This document shows positions 7,643 through 17,266 of a stretch of DNA of 64,000 nucleotides, in pieces. The notes under the pieces are model-generated. The model did no database searches and was not told the origin of the DNA. It saw only the letters and a list, made by a program, of their open reading frames with translations. A program made the position numbers and the translations under genes. The DNA is from Rhizobium sp. Leaf262 (GTDB lineage Bacteria; Pseudomonadota; Alphaproteobacteria; Rhizobiales; Rhizobiaceae): the NCBI RefSeq assembly GCF_001422245.1, contig NZ_LMMM01000015.1:13389-77388 (forward strand), written 5' to 3'. Every line of letters begins with the position of its first letter. Within the stretch, counting starts at the first letter, position 1.

Positions 7643-8524
7643 ATGGACATACGGTGGCTGCAAGACTTTCTGGCGGTGGCGGAAACGGGCAATTTCACCC
7701 GGGCTGCGAGCGAGCGTAACGCATCGCAGGCCGCCTTCAGCCGCCGCATACAGTCTCTGGAATCCTGGCTGGGCGTCGCCCTGATCGACAGAAGCGTGTT
7801 TCCCACACGCCTGACCATCGAAGGCGAGCGTTTCCGCGATCAGGCCGCCGTGATCCTGCGCAGCCTTCTCGACACACGCACCGAGCTTGGCAAGGAGCCG
7901 GTCACCCGTCGCGATCAGGTTCGTCTGGCGCTGCCGCACGCACTGGCGACAGGACGCCTGCCCGGCTGGTGGTCGGACTGGTCCGAAGGACGCGCGCTGA
8001 GTTGCCAGCTGGTGCCGGGCAACGTGCACGACACCGTAACGTCGCTCGTTGCGGGCGAAGTGGACATGTTGGTGTGCTTCCACCATGCCCAGCAGCCAAT
8101 CCATCTGGACCCGGATGTCTATGAGCGGGTGGAACTGGGAACGGAAAAACTCAGACCCTATGCGGCCCAGCATGTGGCCGAAACCTTCTCCTTTCCGGGA
8201 ACGGCGGCAGCACCGCTGCCTCTGCTCGGCTATTCCCATGGCACCTATCTGGGCCGAATGGTGGATCTTGCCATAGAAACCTCGGCACAGCCCTTCTTCG
8301 GCACGCCGGTTTTCAAAAGCGACATGGCGGACGTGTTGCGGGAATTGGTTCTGACGGGCGCAGGCGTGGCCTGGCTGCCGGATTGTACCGCACGGAAAGC
8401 CGGTGACAGTCTCGTCGTGCTCGACGACGACAAATGGGCCGTAACCCTGTCGATCGTCGCATACCGCGATCGCAACAACGTATCGCGGGCGCTCAACCGA
8501 TTATGGGCGGCTATCGATAACTGA
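7643..8524 (+). CDS. LysR-family regulator (racemase-linked)
   Basis: A 293-residue LysR-type regulator, paralogous to the one at 4208. The N-terminal DNA-binding domain (WLQDFLAVAETGNFTRAASE...AFSRRIQSLESWLG) covers about residues 1-60 and the effector-binding domain follows. I choose the ATG at 7643, one base after the racemase stop, because it aligns with the start of the paralogue; a TTG nine bases earlier overlaps the racemase end. It lies upstream of, and in the same direction as, the ABC importer genes and probably regulates racemase 2 and the importer. Confidence 0.88.
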   Translation: MDIRWLQDFLAVAETGNFTRAASERNASQAAFSRRIQSLESWLGVALIDRSVFPTRLTIEGERFRDQAAVILRSLLDTRTELGKEPVTRRDQVRLALPHALATGRLPGWWSDWSEGRALSCQLVPGNVHDTVTSLVAGEVDMLVCFHHAQQPIHLDPDVYERVELGTEKLRPYAAQHVAETFSFPGTAAAPLPLLGYSHGTYLGRMVDLAIETSAQPFFGTPVFKSDMADVLRELVLTGAGVAWLPDCTARKAGDSLVVLDDDKWAVTLSIVAYRDRNNVSRALNRLWAAIDN

Positions 8525-8628
8525 CCGCTGCCGATAGTTCAGCAGTCAACATACTTCGGCGCGTCCGGACACGACCGAAGCCATAAAAATTTCCGGCATC
8601 ATCAACACTTGAACCAGAGGGAAACCAA

Positions 8629-9522
8629 ATGAAAATCAATAGAATTCTCGCCGCCGCCTTCGTCGCCGCAACCGCGTCGTCCTTGCCGGTCATCGCCCAT
8701 GCCGAAAGCGCCACGCTCGACCGCATCAAATCCGCAGGCGCAATCACGCTCGGCTATCGCGAAGCATCCATTCCGTTCTCCTATCTCGGAGCGGATCAGA
8801 AGCCGATCGGTTTTTCACTCGATCTTTGTGCCGATGTCGTTGCGGCGATCAAGACGAAGCTCAACCTGCCCGACCTGACGGTCAACTACACCCCCGTCAA
8901 TTCCTCCAACCGTATCCCGCTCATTCAAAGCGGCACGGTCGATCTGGAATGCGGCAGCACGGCGGTAACGGCCCAGCGTGTGGAACAGGTGTCCTTCAGC
9001 GTTTCGACCTTCATGGTTCAGCCAAGCTGGCTGGTGAAGACCGCCGCCAAGATCACCGGCGCGAAGGATCTTTCGGGAAAGACTGTCGTGGTGACACAAG
9101 GGTCGAACGCAGTCGGTTTCGCCCAGGGCCTCAACGCCAAGGACAACCTCAACCTTTCGCTCATTCAGGCGAAGGACCATGCGGAATCCTTCCTGACACT
9201 GAACACGGGCCGCGCCGTTGCCTTTCTTGAAGACGACATTCTTCTTGCCGGTTTCCGGGCGTCTTCGGGCAATCCGTCCGCATTCACCATCGTTCCCGGC
9301 GGTTTCGGCAACATTCCCTATGCTTTGATGTTCACCAAGGGTGATACCGAATTCAAGGCCGTCGTCGACGAAACCCTGTCGAAGAAGATGGCGTCTGGCG
9401 AGTTCGAGAAAATCTACAAGAAGTGGTTCATGACACCCATTCCTCCGCGCAACGAAAACCTCGAGTTTCCGATGAGCGAAGCGTTGAAGGCTCGCGTCGC
9501 CAAACCCAGTGACGCTCTGTGA
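8629..9522 (+). CDS. Amino acid ABC transporter, periplasmic binding protein (GltI-like)
   Basis: A 297-residue periplasmic solute-binding protein of the polar amino acid (PAAT, family 3) type. A signal peptide ends near Ala25 (VIAHA-ES). The mature start, SATLDRIKSAGAITLGYREASIPFSYL, and the block SNRIPLIQSGTVDLECGSTAVTAQRVEQVSFS (given in parts here; about residues 97-126) are typical of glutamate/aspartate binders such as GltI. It heads a four-gene importer operon with two permeases and an ATPase. An acidic amino acid is the best guess from similarity and from the racemases and aspartase next door. A strong GAGGG lies before the ATG. Confidence 0.92.
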   Translation: MKINRILAAAFVAATASSLPVIAHAESATLDRIKSAGAITLGYREASIPFSYLGADQKPIGFSLDLCADVVAAIKTKLNLPDLTVNYTPVNSSNRIPLIQSGTVDLECGSTAVTAQRVEQVSFSVSTFMVQPSWLVKTAAKITGAKDLSGKTVVVTQGSNAVGFAQGLNAKDNLNLSLIQAKDHAESFLTLNTGRAVAFLEDDILLAGFRASSGNPSAFTIVPGGFGNIPYALMFTKGDTEFKAVVDETLSKKMASGEFEKIYKKWFMTPIPPRNENLEFPMSEALKARVAKPSDAL

Positions 9523-9575
9523 TCAACCGCAGGGCCGCGACCTTCATAGGCGCGGCCCGATTTGTGGAGTAAGTC

Positions 9576-10340
9576 ATGTTTGATATTCTCTTTCAGCCTG
9601 CGCCAGACGGCCAGCTGTACATTCAATGGCTCATAACCGGCCTCGGCTGGACCCTGCTTCTGGCCTTTTTCGGCTGGTGGATCGCATTTGCTCTCGGCGT
9701 TGTCGTCGGCGTGGGCAGAACGCTTCCGTCCAGATTGCTGTCGAGCCTTGCGCGCACATATGTCGAACTGTTTCGCAACGTTCCGCTGCTGGTCCAGATG
9801 TTTCTCTGGTACTTCGTCATGCCGGAAATCGTGCCGCAGGCGCTGGGCGATGCCATCAAGCAGATGCCGCCGCCATGGGGTGCTTTCTGGCCCGCTCTGC
9901 TGTGCCTGAGCCTTTACACCTCCGCACGCGTTGCAGAACAGGTCAAAGCCGGTATCGAAGCCCTGCCGCGCGGCCAGATCGAAGCCTCTTCGGCGCTGGG
10001 CATGACGACGTTCAAGACCTATCGCTACGTCATCGTGCCCCAGGCTTTGCGGCTGATCATCCCCAGCCTCACCAGTGAAGTCATGGGCATTTACAAGAAC
10101 ACATCCGTTGCCCTGACCATCGGGCTGCTGGAACTGACCGCACAGGCGCGCGCCATCAGCGAGGCGACCTTCCAGACCTTTGCCGCCTTCACCGCCGCGA
10201 CCGTCATCTATCTGCTGCTTGCGCTTCTCGCCTATCAGATCATGGCGACGATCGATCGCAAGCTGACGATACCCGGCATGAGGAGCGCCACTCAGCGCAA
10301 GAAGTTCAGCTTCTTCAAACGAGCAGGAGCACAGGCATGA
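9576..10340 (+). CDS. Amino acid ABC transporter permease (GltJ-like)
   Basis: A 254-residue inner-membrane permease of the HisMQ family. The N-terminal YVELFRNVPLLVQMF segment and the cytoplasmic EAA loop (EASSALGMTTFKTYRYVIVP, about residues 137-156) that docks the ATPase are both clear. It follows the binding protein by 53 bases and overlaps the second permease by an ATGA. It should form a heterodimer with that second permease. The extra stretch with PPPWGAFWPALL after the first transmembrane segments is typical of the GltJ subclass. Confidence 0.92.
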   Translation: MFDILFQPAPDGQLYIQWLITGLGWTLLLAFFGWWIAFALGVVVGVGRTLPSRLLSSLARTYVELFRNVPLLVQMFLWYFVMPEIVPQALGDAIKQMPPPWGAFWPALLCLSLYTSARVAEQVKAGIEALPRGQIEASSALGMTTFKTYRYVIVPQALRLIIPSLTSEVMGIYKNTSVALTIGLLELTAQARAISEATFQTFAAFTAATVIYLLLALLAYQIMATIDRKLTIPGMRSATQRKKFSFFKRAGAQA

Positions 10341-11026
10341 ACGAGATCGATTTTTCCACCATAGTGCCTGCCATTCCCTATCTCTGGGAAGGCCTTAAAT
10401 TCTCGCTTGCGTTGACCGTGGTCGCATTCGTCATCGGCATGGTGCTGGGAACGGCCCTTGCCCTGGCGCAGCATCTGGAAATTCCGGTGCTTCGGCAGTT
10501 CGCAAAGGGGTACATCACCCTGATGCGCTCCATCCCCCTCATTCTGGTGCTGTTCTGGTTCTTCTTTCTGGTTCCGATCCTCATCGGCTTCCTGAACGGA
10601 TCGGGCCGACCCGTTCCGATCGGGGCGACCTATACCGCCTTCATCACCTTCGGCATGTTCGAGGCCGCCTATTACGCTGAGATCATTCGGGTGGGGCTCA
10701 GATCACTGCCGCGTGGCCAGTATGAAGCCGCCGACGCCCTCTCGATCCCGACCTGGAAGATCTATCGCTTCATCATTCTTCCGCAGGTCTTCCGGGCGGT
10801 GGCACCCATCATTCTCAGTCAGACGATCATCCTGTTTCAGGACACGTCGCTGGTCTACGTGCTGTCATTGACGGACCTGCTCGGCGCTGCCTCCAAACTC
10901 GGACAGATCAGCGGACGCCTCGTGGAACTCTATGTCACGATTGCCGTCATCTATCTCCTGATTTGTCTGGCTGCATCCCAACTGGTCGCTTTCCTGAAAG
11001 CGCGAACCGCAATCAAGGCGCGATGA
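10337..11026 (+). CDS. Amino acid ABC transporter permease (GltK-like)
   Basis: A 229-residue second HisMQ-type permease with YITLMRSIPLILVLFWFFF and the EAA loop GQYEAADALSIPTWKIYRF. Its start overlaps the stop of the preceding permease (ATGA), implying translational coupling. With its partner it forms the channel of the importer. Confidence 0.92.
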   Translation: MNEIDFSTIVPAIPYLWEGLKFSLALTVVAFVIGMVLGTALALAQHLEIPVLRQFAKGYITLMRSIPLILVLFWFFFLVPILIGFLNGSGRPVPIGATYTAFITFGMFEAAYYAEIIRVGLRSLPRGQYEAADALSIPTWKIYRFIILPQVFRAVAPIILSQTIILFQDTSLVYVLSLTDLLGAASKLGQISGRLVELYVTIAVIYLLICLAASQLVAFLKARTAIKAR

Positions 11027-11072
11027 GCCCGCGTGGCGTCATCCCTTCCCGATTTAGCGAAAGATACTCATC

Positions 11073-11849
11073 ATGCTGACCAATGAGCAGATTAAAACCG
11101 AGAGTGCATCAGGCCCCAACGAGATCATCAGAATCGAAGGCCTGGAGAAACGCTACGGACATTTCACGGCGCTGAACTCCGTCAACCTGACCGTTCAACG
11201 CGGCGAAAAGATCGTGATTTGCGGGCCGTCGGGGTCCGGTAAATCGACGCTGATCCGCTGCATCAACCGCATCGAGGAACACGATGGCGGGCGGATCGTC
11301 GTCGACGGTGTCGAGCTGGACGGCAAGATGCGCAACATCCACGCCATTCGCCGCGAAGTCGGCATGGTGTTCCAGAACTTCAACCTGTTTCCCCATCTCT
11401 CGATTCTCGAGAACTGCATGCTGGCCCCCATTCAGGCGAGCGGAATCTCCAAGGCCGAGGCGACCGAGCGGGCCATGTATTTCCTGAAAAAGGTCAAGAT
11501 TCCCGATCAGGCGAACAAATATCCCGGTCAACTCTCCGGCGGGCAGCAGCAGCGCGTGGCCATTGCACGCGCCCTGTGCATGCAGCCCAAGATCATGCTG
11601 TTCGACGAACCGACATCCGCGCTCGACCCCGAGATGGTCAAGGAGGTTCTGGACACGATGGTGGAACTGGCGGGCGACGGCATGACCATGCTGTGCGTGA
11701 CCCACGAGATGGGGTTTGCCAAGGAAGTCGCCGATCACGTCGTCTTCATGGACAAGGGAACGATCATCGAAGTCGGCACGCCCGACAGCTTCTTCGCAAA
11801 TCCGAAGAGCGAGCGCGCCAAGGACTTCCTCGGCAAAATCCTGCACTGA
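11073..11849 (+). CDS. Amino acid ABC transporter ATP-binding protein (GltL-like)
   Basis: A 258-residue ABC ATPase energising the importer. Walker A is GPSGSGKST (51-59), followed by the Q-loop in [12 protein letters not shown], the signature LSGGQQQR, Walker [14 protein letters not shown], and the switch histidine in VTHEMGFA. This wording is that of polar amino acid importers. It closes the operon begun at 8629. Confidence 0.93.
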   Translation: MLTNEQIKTESASGPNEIIRIEGLEKRYGHFTALNSVNLTVQRGEKIVICGPSGSGKSTLIRCINRIEEHDGGRIVVDGVELDGKMRNIHAIRREVGMVFQNFNLFPHLSILENCMLAPIQASGISKAEATERAMYFLKKVKIPDQANKYPGQLSGGQQQRVAIARALCMQPKIMLFDEPTSALDPEMVKEVLDTMVELAGDGMTMLCVTHEMGFAKEVADHVVFMDKGTIIEVGTPDSFFANPKSERAKDFLGKILH

Positions 11850-11859
11850 ACGGCTGTGA

Positions 11860-11899
11860 CATCGAGGTGTTTTGCGCCACTGAGAAGAGCGCCTCGATG
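11860..11899 (+). terminator. Hairpin after amino acid ABC operon
   Basis: CATCGAGG (11860-11867) pairs with CCTCGATG (11892-11899) around a loop with TTTTGCGC and GCGC. There is no clean T-run after it. It is the only stem between the ATPase gene and the next LysR gene. Confidence 0.35.
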
Positions 11900-11970
11900 G
11901 ACCTGCATCGATAACCCGGCTACATTGCCCCGTCATTTCACTCCATGCAGCCGACGGTCGATGAGCAACC

Positions 11971-12864
11971 ATGATTAGCACTGCCTTGCGTTACTTCCTC
12001 GAGGCTGTCGACAGCGGAACCATCGCCGAGGCAGCGCAGAGACTTCACGTCGCGCCGTCTGCGGTGAGCCGGATGATCAGAAAACTCGAGGAAGAACATG
12101 GCGTTACCCTGATCGAGCGCCGGCCCAGAGGCATCGTGCCCAGCGAGGCGGGGACGCTGCTGGCCGAATATGGCAGGCGCGTCATTCTGGATTCCGAACG
12201 CACGCGTGCGGATATTCTGGAACTGTCGACGGCAGGGCAACGAACCATTCGCGTTGCGACCAATCAGGCCTTCGGGACCGAACTGATGCCCAACATCATC
12301 GCGAGGATGCAATCACACGATCCCTCGCTCGTGTTTCATCTGTCCATCTTTCAATCCGAGATCATCAACGAGCGCGTGCGTGAGGGCAAAGAGGACATCG
12401 GCATAACGCACGACATGTCGAGGCCCAAAGGGGTCGACATTCTTCATCAAAGCAGCGCGCCGCTCTATGCCGTGATGTCCGCCACGCACGAACTGGCGCA
12501 CGAAAAAGAGGTGACGTTTCAGGCGGTTCAAAAATATCCGGTGGCGCTGATGTCGAAGGGGAGCACCAATCGCCTGACCGTCGACATGTGCGCGCTGGCC
12601 GAAGGCGTTACGCTGGAGCCGAGCCTGACGACAAACAATGTGAGCGCCATTCAGAACTATTGCAGAATGCACGGCGCGATATCGTTTTTCAGCCGGGTGA
12701 CGGTCAGCTCATCCATCGCGCGCGGGGAACTGCGCGCCGTGCGGCTGGCATCGAAACATCCCGGCAAACGCTTCTTCCACATTCAGGCCATGACCGGGCG
12801 CGAGCTTCCCAAGAGTGTTCTGCGACTGGTGGAGACCTTGCGCACCGAGCTGACCGACATCTAA
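11971..12864 (+). CDS. LysR-family regulator
   Basis: A 297-residue LysR-type regulator, not closely related in wording to the two upstream ones. Its winged helix (FLEAVDSGTIAEAAQRLHVA, then SAVSRMIRKLEEEHG) covers residues 8-50 and an effector domain follows. It is co-directional with, and 113 bases ahead of, a permease-PrpD-peptidase cassette that it most likely controls. The AT-rich gap with TAATAATTAG...TTAATTATATTT after its stop probably holds the cassette promoter. Confidence 0.87.
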   Translation: MISTALRYFLEAVDSGTIAEAAQRLHVAPSAVSRMIRKLEEEHGVTLIERRPRGIVPSEAGTLLAEYGRRVILDSERTRADILELSTAGQRTIRVATNQAFGTELMPNIIARMQSHDPSLVFHLSIFQSEIINERVREGKEDIGITHDMSRPKGVDILHQSSAPLYAVMSATHELAHEKEVTFQAVQKYPVALMSKGSTNRLTVDMCALAEGVTLEPSLTTNNVSAIQNYCRMHGAISFFSRVTVSSSIARGELRAVRLASKHPGKRFFHIQAMTGRELPKSVLRLVETLRTELTDI

Positions 12865-12977
12865 TAATTAGATGCCAGCCTTGAGTTAATTATATTTTTC
12901 ATCCCCGAAAAAACTTCCTATCGTTGGCTCAGCCGGAAAAATACGGCGCGCTTCCACATAAGAGAGGGGAATTTCTC

Positions 12978-14390
12978 ATGGCGGCTGACAGCAATCTCAA
13001 TCCGCATTCGGGCGGACATATCACTTTCGACGGGGCAGCCATGCTGCTCGTCATCATCATCAGTATCGCCACCTGCGTCTTCGTCGGGCTGAACGGAATG
13101 GCGGCCAGCGTCTGGGGGCTCGTTCCGATCCTGCTCTATGCGGCACTATGCGTCTGGGGGCTCGATATCGTTCTGGCCACGGCGGTCGCGCTTGTTGCAG
13201 CATTCGCAATCCTCCAGCCTCAACCGGCAGCCGTCGGCAAGATGCTGGGCTCCGCACTCAGCGAAAACGTCACCCAGATCGGCATGATCTCGGTGCTGGG
13301 AGCCGGATTGGGCGAAGTTCTGCGCGCGACCGGCGTTGCCAGCAACGTCGTCAACGGCGTGTTGAGCGTCATCGGCCAGCGCTCGAAAAGCTTCGTCATT
13401 CTGGGCATCATGTTTGCTGCCGCGCTCGTCATCTTCATGCTGGGCACGATCGGTGGCGCGCTTGCCATTGCAGCACCCATCCTCATTCCGCTGGCAAGCC
13501 GCTTCGGCATCACGCGCCGTGCGACTGCCGTTGCCTTTCTTTACGGCGGATGTGCCGGACTGGCACTTGCACCCTTCGCCGGATCCAACATCGCGATCAT
13601 GGTCGCTGCGAAGGTGAGCTATCTGGACTACGTCACCTATGGCGCAGGCCCGCTGTTCATCATTTCTTTCGTGCTCGGCTTTCCCATTTGCCTCGTGCTG
13701 CAGAAAAAAGCCGCACAGGAAAATGATTTCTACCCACCGGTCGAAACGCCTGAAGAGGCCGTGTCCTACAAGGCCAGCAAGCAGGCGACCGCGACCTTCC
13801 TCATCGGTCTCGTCATAACGGTTTCCTATGCCCTTCACAGCGGCGGCGGCGTATCCGTTCCGATGATCGCACTTCCTCTGCTGGCATTCCTCACCGGCAC
13901 GGTCGGTCGCAATGCGCCGACCGAAACCCTCAAGCAGTTCTATCGCGGTGCCGGTGCCGTCATTCACCTGTTCCTTCTGTTCTGGCTGCTGTCCACGCTG
14001 TTCAACGTTCTCGACGAACTGGGTCCGCTGAAAGCCATGGCCACCAATCTGAGCGCCGATCTCACCTCGTTCTCGAAATATTCCTTTGCGCTGGTCGTGG
14101 CATTGATCGGACTTGCAGGCGTGCCGGGCGCTTCTGCGGCCGTGGTCGTCCTCGTGGACAACATCTTCGGCGGCATGGCGGCCCAGGTCGGCATCAGCAC
14201 AGCCGCCTGGATCATCGTGCTGATCTTCTCATCCAAGGGCGATACCTATGGCCCCTTCCCCAACCCCAACATGGTGACGTGCATGGGCATGGCCCGTTAC
14301 GACAAGCTCAAATACATGCTGCTCAGCGGCTGGATGCTGCTGATCCCAGCCACGATCGTCTATGCAATCCTGCTCTACTTCGTCGTCTAA
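12978..14390 (+). CDS. Inner-membrane permease, GntP/ion-transporter superfamily-like
   Basis: A 470-residue, strongly hydrophobic protein with about a dozen membrane segments. Segments such as FMLGTIGGALAIAAPILIPLASRFG, LAPFAGSNIAIMVAAKVSY and GVPGASAAVVVLVDNIFGG (quoted in parts) resemble gluconate-permease (GntP) and related secondary transporters for organic acids. I start at the ATG 12978, preceded by GAGAGGGGA; an in-frame extension to 12924 has no ribosome binding site. It leads an MmgE/PrpD enzyme and an M20 peptidase with short gaps, so it presumably imports the substrate they process. The exact family is less certain than its role as a permease. Confidence 0.75.
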   Translation: MAADSNLNPHSGGHITFDGAAMLLVIIISIATCVFVGLNGMAASVWGLVPILLYAALCVWGLDIVLATAVALVAAFAILQPQPAAVGKMLGSALSENVTQIGMISVLGAGLGEVLRATGVASNVVNGVLSVIGQRSKSFVILGIMFAAALVIFMLGTIGGALAIAAPILIPLASRFGITRRATAVAFLYGGCAGLALAPFAGSNIAIMVAAKVSYLDYVTYGAGPLFIISFVLGFPICLVLQKKAAQENDFYPPVETPEEAVSYKASKQATATFLIGLVITVSYALHSGGGVSVPMIALPLLAFLTGTVGRNAPTETLKQFYRGAGAVIHLFLLFWLLSTLFNVLDELGPLKAMATNLSADLTSFSKYSFALVVALIGLAGVPGASAAVVVLVDNIFGGMAAQVGISTAAWIIVLIFSSKGDTYGPFPNPNMVTCMGMARYDKLKYMLLSGWMLLIPATIVYAILLYFVV

Positions 14391-14403
14391 AGGAGCGCGC
14401 TCT

Positions 14404-15801
14404 ATGACCATATCACTGAAAAGCAGTGATCTGCCTCTGCTCAACCATCTCGGATCATGGGTCGCGGAAAGATCGAACCAATGGCCCGAGGCCGTCATCG
14501 AGCGCGTCGAGCATGCATTTGCAGACACGATGGTCTGCATCGTGGCGGGGTCGGTCGACCCCGTTACCCTCAAAGTCCGCACCGCCGCGAAATCCTGGGG
14601 GAACGGACAGGCGACGGTCGTGGGGCTTCACGACCAGCTGAATGCTCCGGCAGCGGCCATGATCAATGGCACTGCCGCGCATGTTCTTGAAATCGACGAT
14701 AATTTCTATCCCGCACTGACCCATGCCTCCGCCGTTATCGTGCCTGCGCTTCTTGCACTGGGCGATGAAATCGGTGCATCCGGGGAGGACATCATCGACG
14801 CCTATTCGGTGGGGCTGGAACTGCACGCGCTGCTGGGACGGGGGGTCAACCGGTCCCACTATTTCGCCGGATGGCACCCCACGGCCACGATCGGCTGCAT
14901 TGGAACGGCGGGCGCCTGCGCCCGCCTGCTGAAGCTGGGCGTGGAAGAAACCATCGCAGCCATGAGCATTGCAACGAGCATGGCGTCCGGCAACAAGGCG
15001 CAGTTCGGCACCGAGGCGAAATCCTTTCAATGCGGAATGAGTGCGTCAAATGCCGTGACGGCGGCCCGGCTCGCGCAGGCCGGGCTTCAGGGCAACCCCG
15101 ATGTTCTGGAAGACCCGCAAGGATTTCTCCCGCTTTACGGCGGCCCCGACCCGCGCGGCTGGGCCGAGCCTCTTCGCAAGCTGGACAATCCCCTGGCGAT
15201 GCTGGAATTTGGTGTAGCACCCAAAAGGCATGCCTGCTGCGGCTCGGCACATAATTCGCTGGACTGTATTCTCGACCTGCAAAGCCAGTACGGTTTTGCA
15301 CCGGAGGACATTGCCGCAATCAATGTGCTCGTCGGGTCCAGCAACAAGAAGAACCTGCGATACGACGATCCGCAGGACGAGTTTCAAGCCCGCTTCTCCC
15401 TCCACTACAATGTTGCGCTCATTCTTTTACAGGGAAAGGTGACCTTGCAGGATTTCACGCCACAGGCGGTTGCACGCCCGGAGGTTCGCGCCCTCTTGTC
15501 GCTGACGACGATGCGGGCCAGAACCTTCGAGGAAGAACCGAAGGACCCCGACATCCGCCCGCCGCACGTCGTCACCATAACACTCAAGGATGGACGGACC
15601 CTGGAGCAATCCCGCGCCTTTGCCAAAGGCCTGATCCAGGACCCCTTCACGCAGGCCGAACGTGACCAGAAAGTCGAAGACTGCTGTTTGCCAGTGCTTG
15701 GAAAAACAAGAACCGCAGACCTTCTTGCGGCGATGAAATCCATTTCGGCGACGAGCAACATTCGCGCGATCACGGATATTCTACGGAGTGGCATGCAGTG
15801 A
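14404..15801 (+). CDS. MmgE/PrpD family protein
   Basis: A 465-residue protein of the 2-methylcitrate dehydratase / cis-aconitate decarboxylase fold. Features include an N-terminal helical domain with FADTMVCIVAGS (about 39-50) and GTAAHVLEIDDNF (about 86-98), the segment GWHPTATIGCIGTAGACARLL, and a mid-protein FGVAPKRHACCGSAHNSLD (about 269-287). The family acts on hydroxy- or keto-tricarboxylates and succinate-type acids, removing water or CO2. The ATG has AAAGGAG upstream, only 13 bases after the permease. It overlaps the following M20 peptidase gene by GTGA. True substrate is unknown; many homologues in soil bacteria sit beside transporters and are not propionate enzymes. Confidence 0.88.
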   Translation: MTISLKSSDLPLLNHLGSWVAERSNQWPEAVIERVEHAFADTMVCIVAGSVDPVTLKVRTAAKSWGNGQATVVGLHDQLNAPAAAMINGTAAHVLEIDDNFYPALTHASAVIVPALLALGDEIGASGEDIIDAYSVGLELHALLGRGVNRSHYFAGWHPTATIGCIGTAGACARLLKLGVEETIAAMSIATSMASGNKAQFGTEAKSFQCGMSASNAVTAARLAQAGLQGNPDVLEDPQGFLPLYGGPDPRGWAEPLRKLDNPLAMLEFGVAPKRHACCGSAHNSLDCILDLQSQYGFAPEDIAAINVLVGSSNKKNLRYDDPQDEFQARFSLHYNVALILLQGKVTLQDFTPQAVARPEVRALLSLTTMRARTFEEEPKDPDIRPPHVVTITLKDGRTLEQSRAFAKGLIQDPFTQAERDQKVEDCCLPVLGKTRTADLLAAMKSISATSNIRAITDILRSGMQ

Positions 15802-17186
15802 CCAAGACGTCGGCATTCGAAGCCGTTGACCGGTATTTTCTCTCAGGCGCGTTCGAAAGCGATCTGCGCGACCGTGTGCGTTACAGGACGGTCAGTCAGG
15901 ACATATCAGCCAGAGGGGAGCTGGACCGCTATCTGCGCGAGATCATCGAGCCAGAATTATCGGCCATGGGTTTCACCTGCCGCCGCATGCCGAACCCGAA
16001 GGAAGGTGGCCCGGATTTCCTCTTTGCCGAACGCATCGAGGACGAAAGCCTGCCGACGATGCTCATTTATGCCCACGGCGACGTTGTCGAAGGCATGGAC
16101 GGTTCGTGGTCGGACGGGCTGGACCCGTGGACCCTGACCGAGAAAGACGGCTGCTGGTACGGGCGCGGAACGGCTGACAATAAGGGACAGCACGCGGTCA
16201 ACTTTGCGGCCCTCAAATGTGTTCTGGAGCAGAAGGGCGATACGCTTGGCTTCAATGTGAAATGCCTGTTCGAGATGGGGGAAGAGTGCAGCTCTCCGGG
16301 GCTGCGCGAATTCTGCGCCATCAACAGGGACATGCTGAAAGTGGATGTTCTCATCGCCTCCGATGGCCCACGCCTCAGTCTCGATGTTCCGACCATCTAT
16401 CTCGGCTCTCGCGGTTCGGTTTTGATGGAACTGACATGCACGGCCAGAAAAGAGTTCCTGCATTCCGGCAACTGGGGCGGCATCGTCAAAAATCCGGCCT
16501 CGGTTCTCGTCAACGCCATCTCATCGATTGTCGACGGGCGAGGTCGGCTGAAACTGCGCGATCTCGTGCCGCAGGACATTCCCCCGTCCGTGCGGGACGT
16601 TCTGGCAACGCTCGACATTTCCGAGGCCTCGATGAAGCGGCCACTCGACGCCGACTGGGGTGAGCCGGGACTTTCGGCTGCCGAACGGCTGCTGGGCTGG
16701 AACAGTTTCGAAGTCATCACGCTCGATGCGGGCAATGCGGACAAGCCCGTCAATGCGGTGCCGCCTGTCGCACGCGCCCATTGCCAGTTGCGCTTCGTGG
16801 TGGGAACCGATTGGAACGACGTGGTTCCAGCGATACGCCGCCATCTGGACGACAATGGTTATCGCGACGTCGAGGTAACATTGATCCGCGGCGGGCCGGC
16901 AACGCGGCTCGACCCGGCGGACCCGTGGGTGGAGTGGGCGGTTCAATCGCTTTCCGAAGCGCTGGGTTCGAAACCAGCCGTCAATCCCAACATCGGCGGC
17001 ACCGTGCCGAACGATGCTTTCGCAACCATTCTCGGCCTGCCAACGATCTGGATTCCGCACAGTTACCCCGGCTGCAAACAGCACGGTATAGACGAGCATC
17101 TTCCCAAATCGATTGCGCATCAGGGAATGAGAATGATGGCATCCCTGTTCTGGGATTTCCCGGAGGCGCTGAAGACGGCGCGCTAG
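15798..17186 (+). CDS. M20 family metallopeptidase/amidohydrolase
   Basis: A 462-residue dinuclear-zinc hydrolase of the M20 (ArgE/DapE/CPG2) family, predicted cytoplasmic. Metal ligands are visible: His93 in YAHGDVVEG, Asp127 in GRGTADNKGQ, the Glu162-Glu163 pair in EMGEECSS, and a C-terminal His in HSYPGCKQHGIDEH. The smaller lid domain lies in between. It starts on a GTG that overlaps the stop of the PrpD-like gene, so the two are translationally coupled. It most likely cleaves an amide or peptide bond of the imported compound, after which the PrpD-like enzyme acts on an acid product, or the reverse order. Confidence 0.9.
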   Translation: MTKTSAFEAVDRYFLSGAFESDLRDRVRYRTVSQDISARGELDRYLREIIEPELSAMGFTCRRMPNPKEGGPDFLFAERIEDESLPTMLIYAHGDVVEGMDGSWSDGLDPWTLTEKDGCWYGRGTADNKGQHAVNFAALKCVLEQKGDTLGFNVKCLFEMGEECSSPGLREFCAINRDMLKVDVLIASDGPRLSLDVPTIYLGSRGSVLMELTCTARKEFLHSGNWGGIVKNPASVLVNAISSIVDGRGRLKLRDLVPQDIPPSVRDVLATLDISEASMKRPLDADWGEPGLSAAERLLGWNSFEVITLDAGNADKPVNAVPPVARAHCQLRFVVGTDWNDVVPAIRRHLDDNGYRDVEVTLIRGGPATRLDPADPWVEWAVQSLSEALGSKPAVNPNIGGTVPNDAFATILGLPTIWIPHSYPGCKQHGIDEHLPKSIAHQGMRMMASLFWDFPEALKTAR

Positions 17187-17223
17187 CAACTGACCCCTGG
17201 GGTGTTCTCAGAGATTGAAGAGA

Positions 17224-17252
17224 CGGTATCCGATGATAGCCTTCGGATACCG
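17224..17252. terminator. Bidirectional terminator between convergent units
   Basis: GGTATCCG and CGGATACC form an eight-pair stem around gatgatagcctt, followed by catttgtttt on the plus strand. It separates the M20 peptidase gene from the convergent AztD-ZinT gene. Confidence 0.75.
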
Positions 17253-17266
17253 CATTTGTTTTAAAG

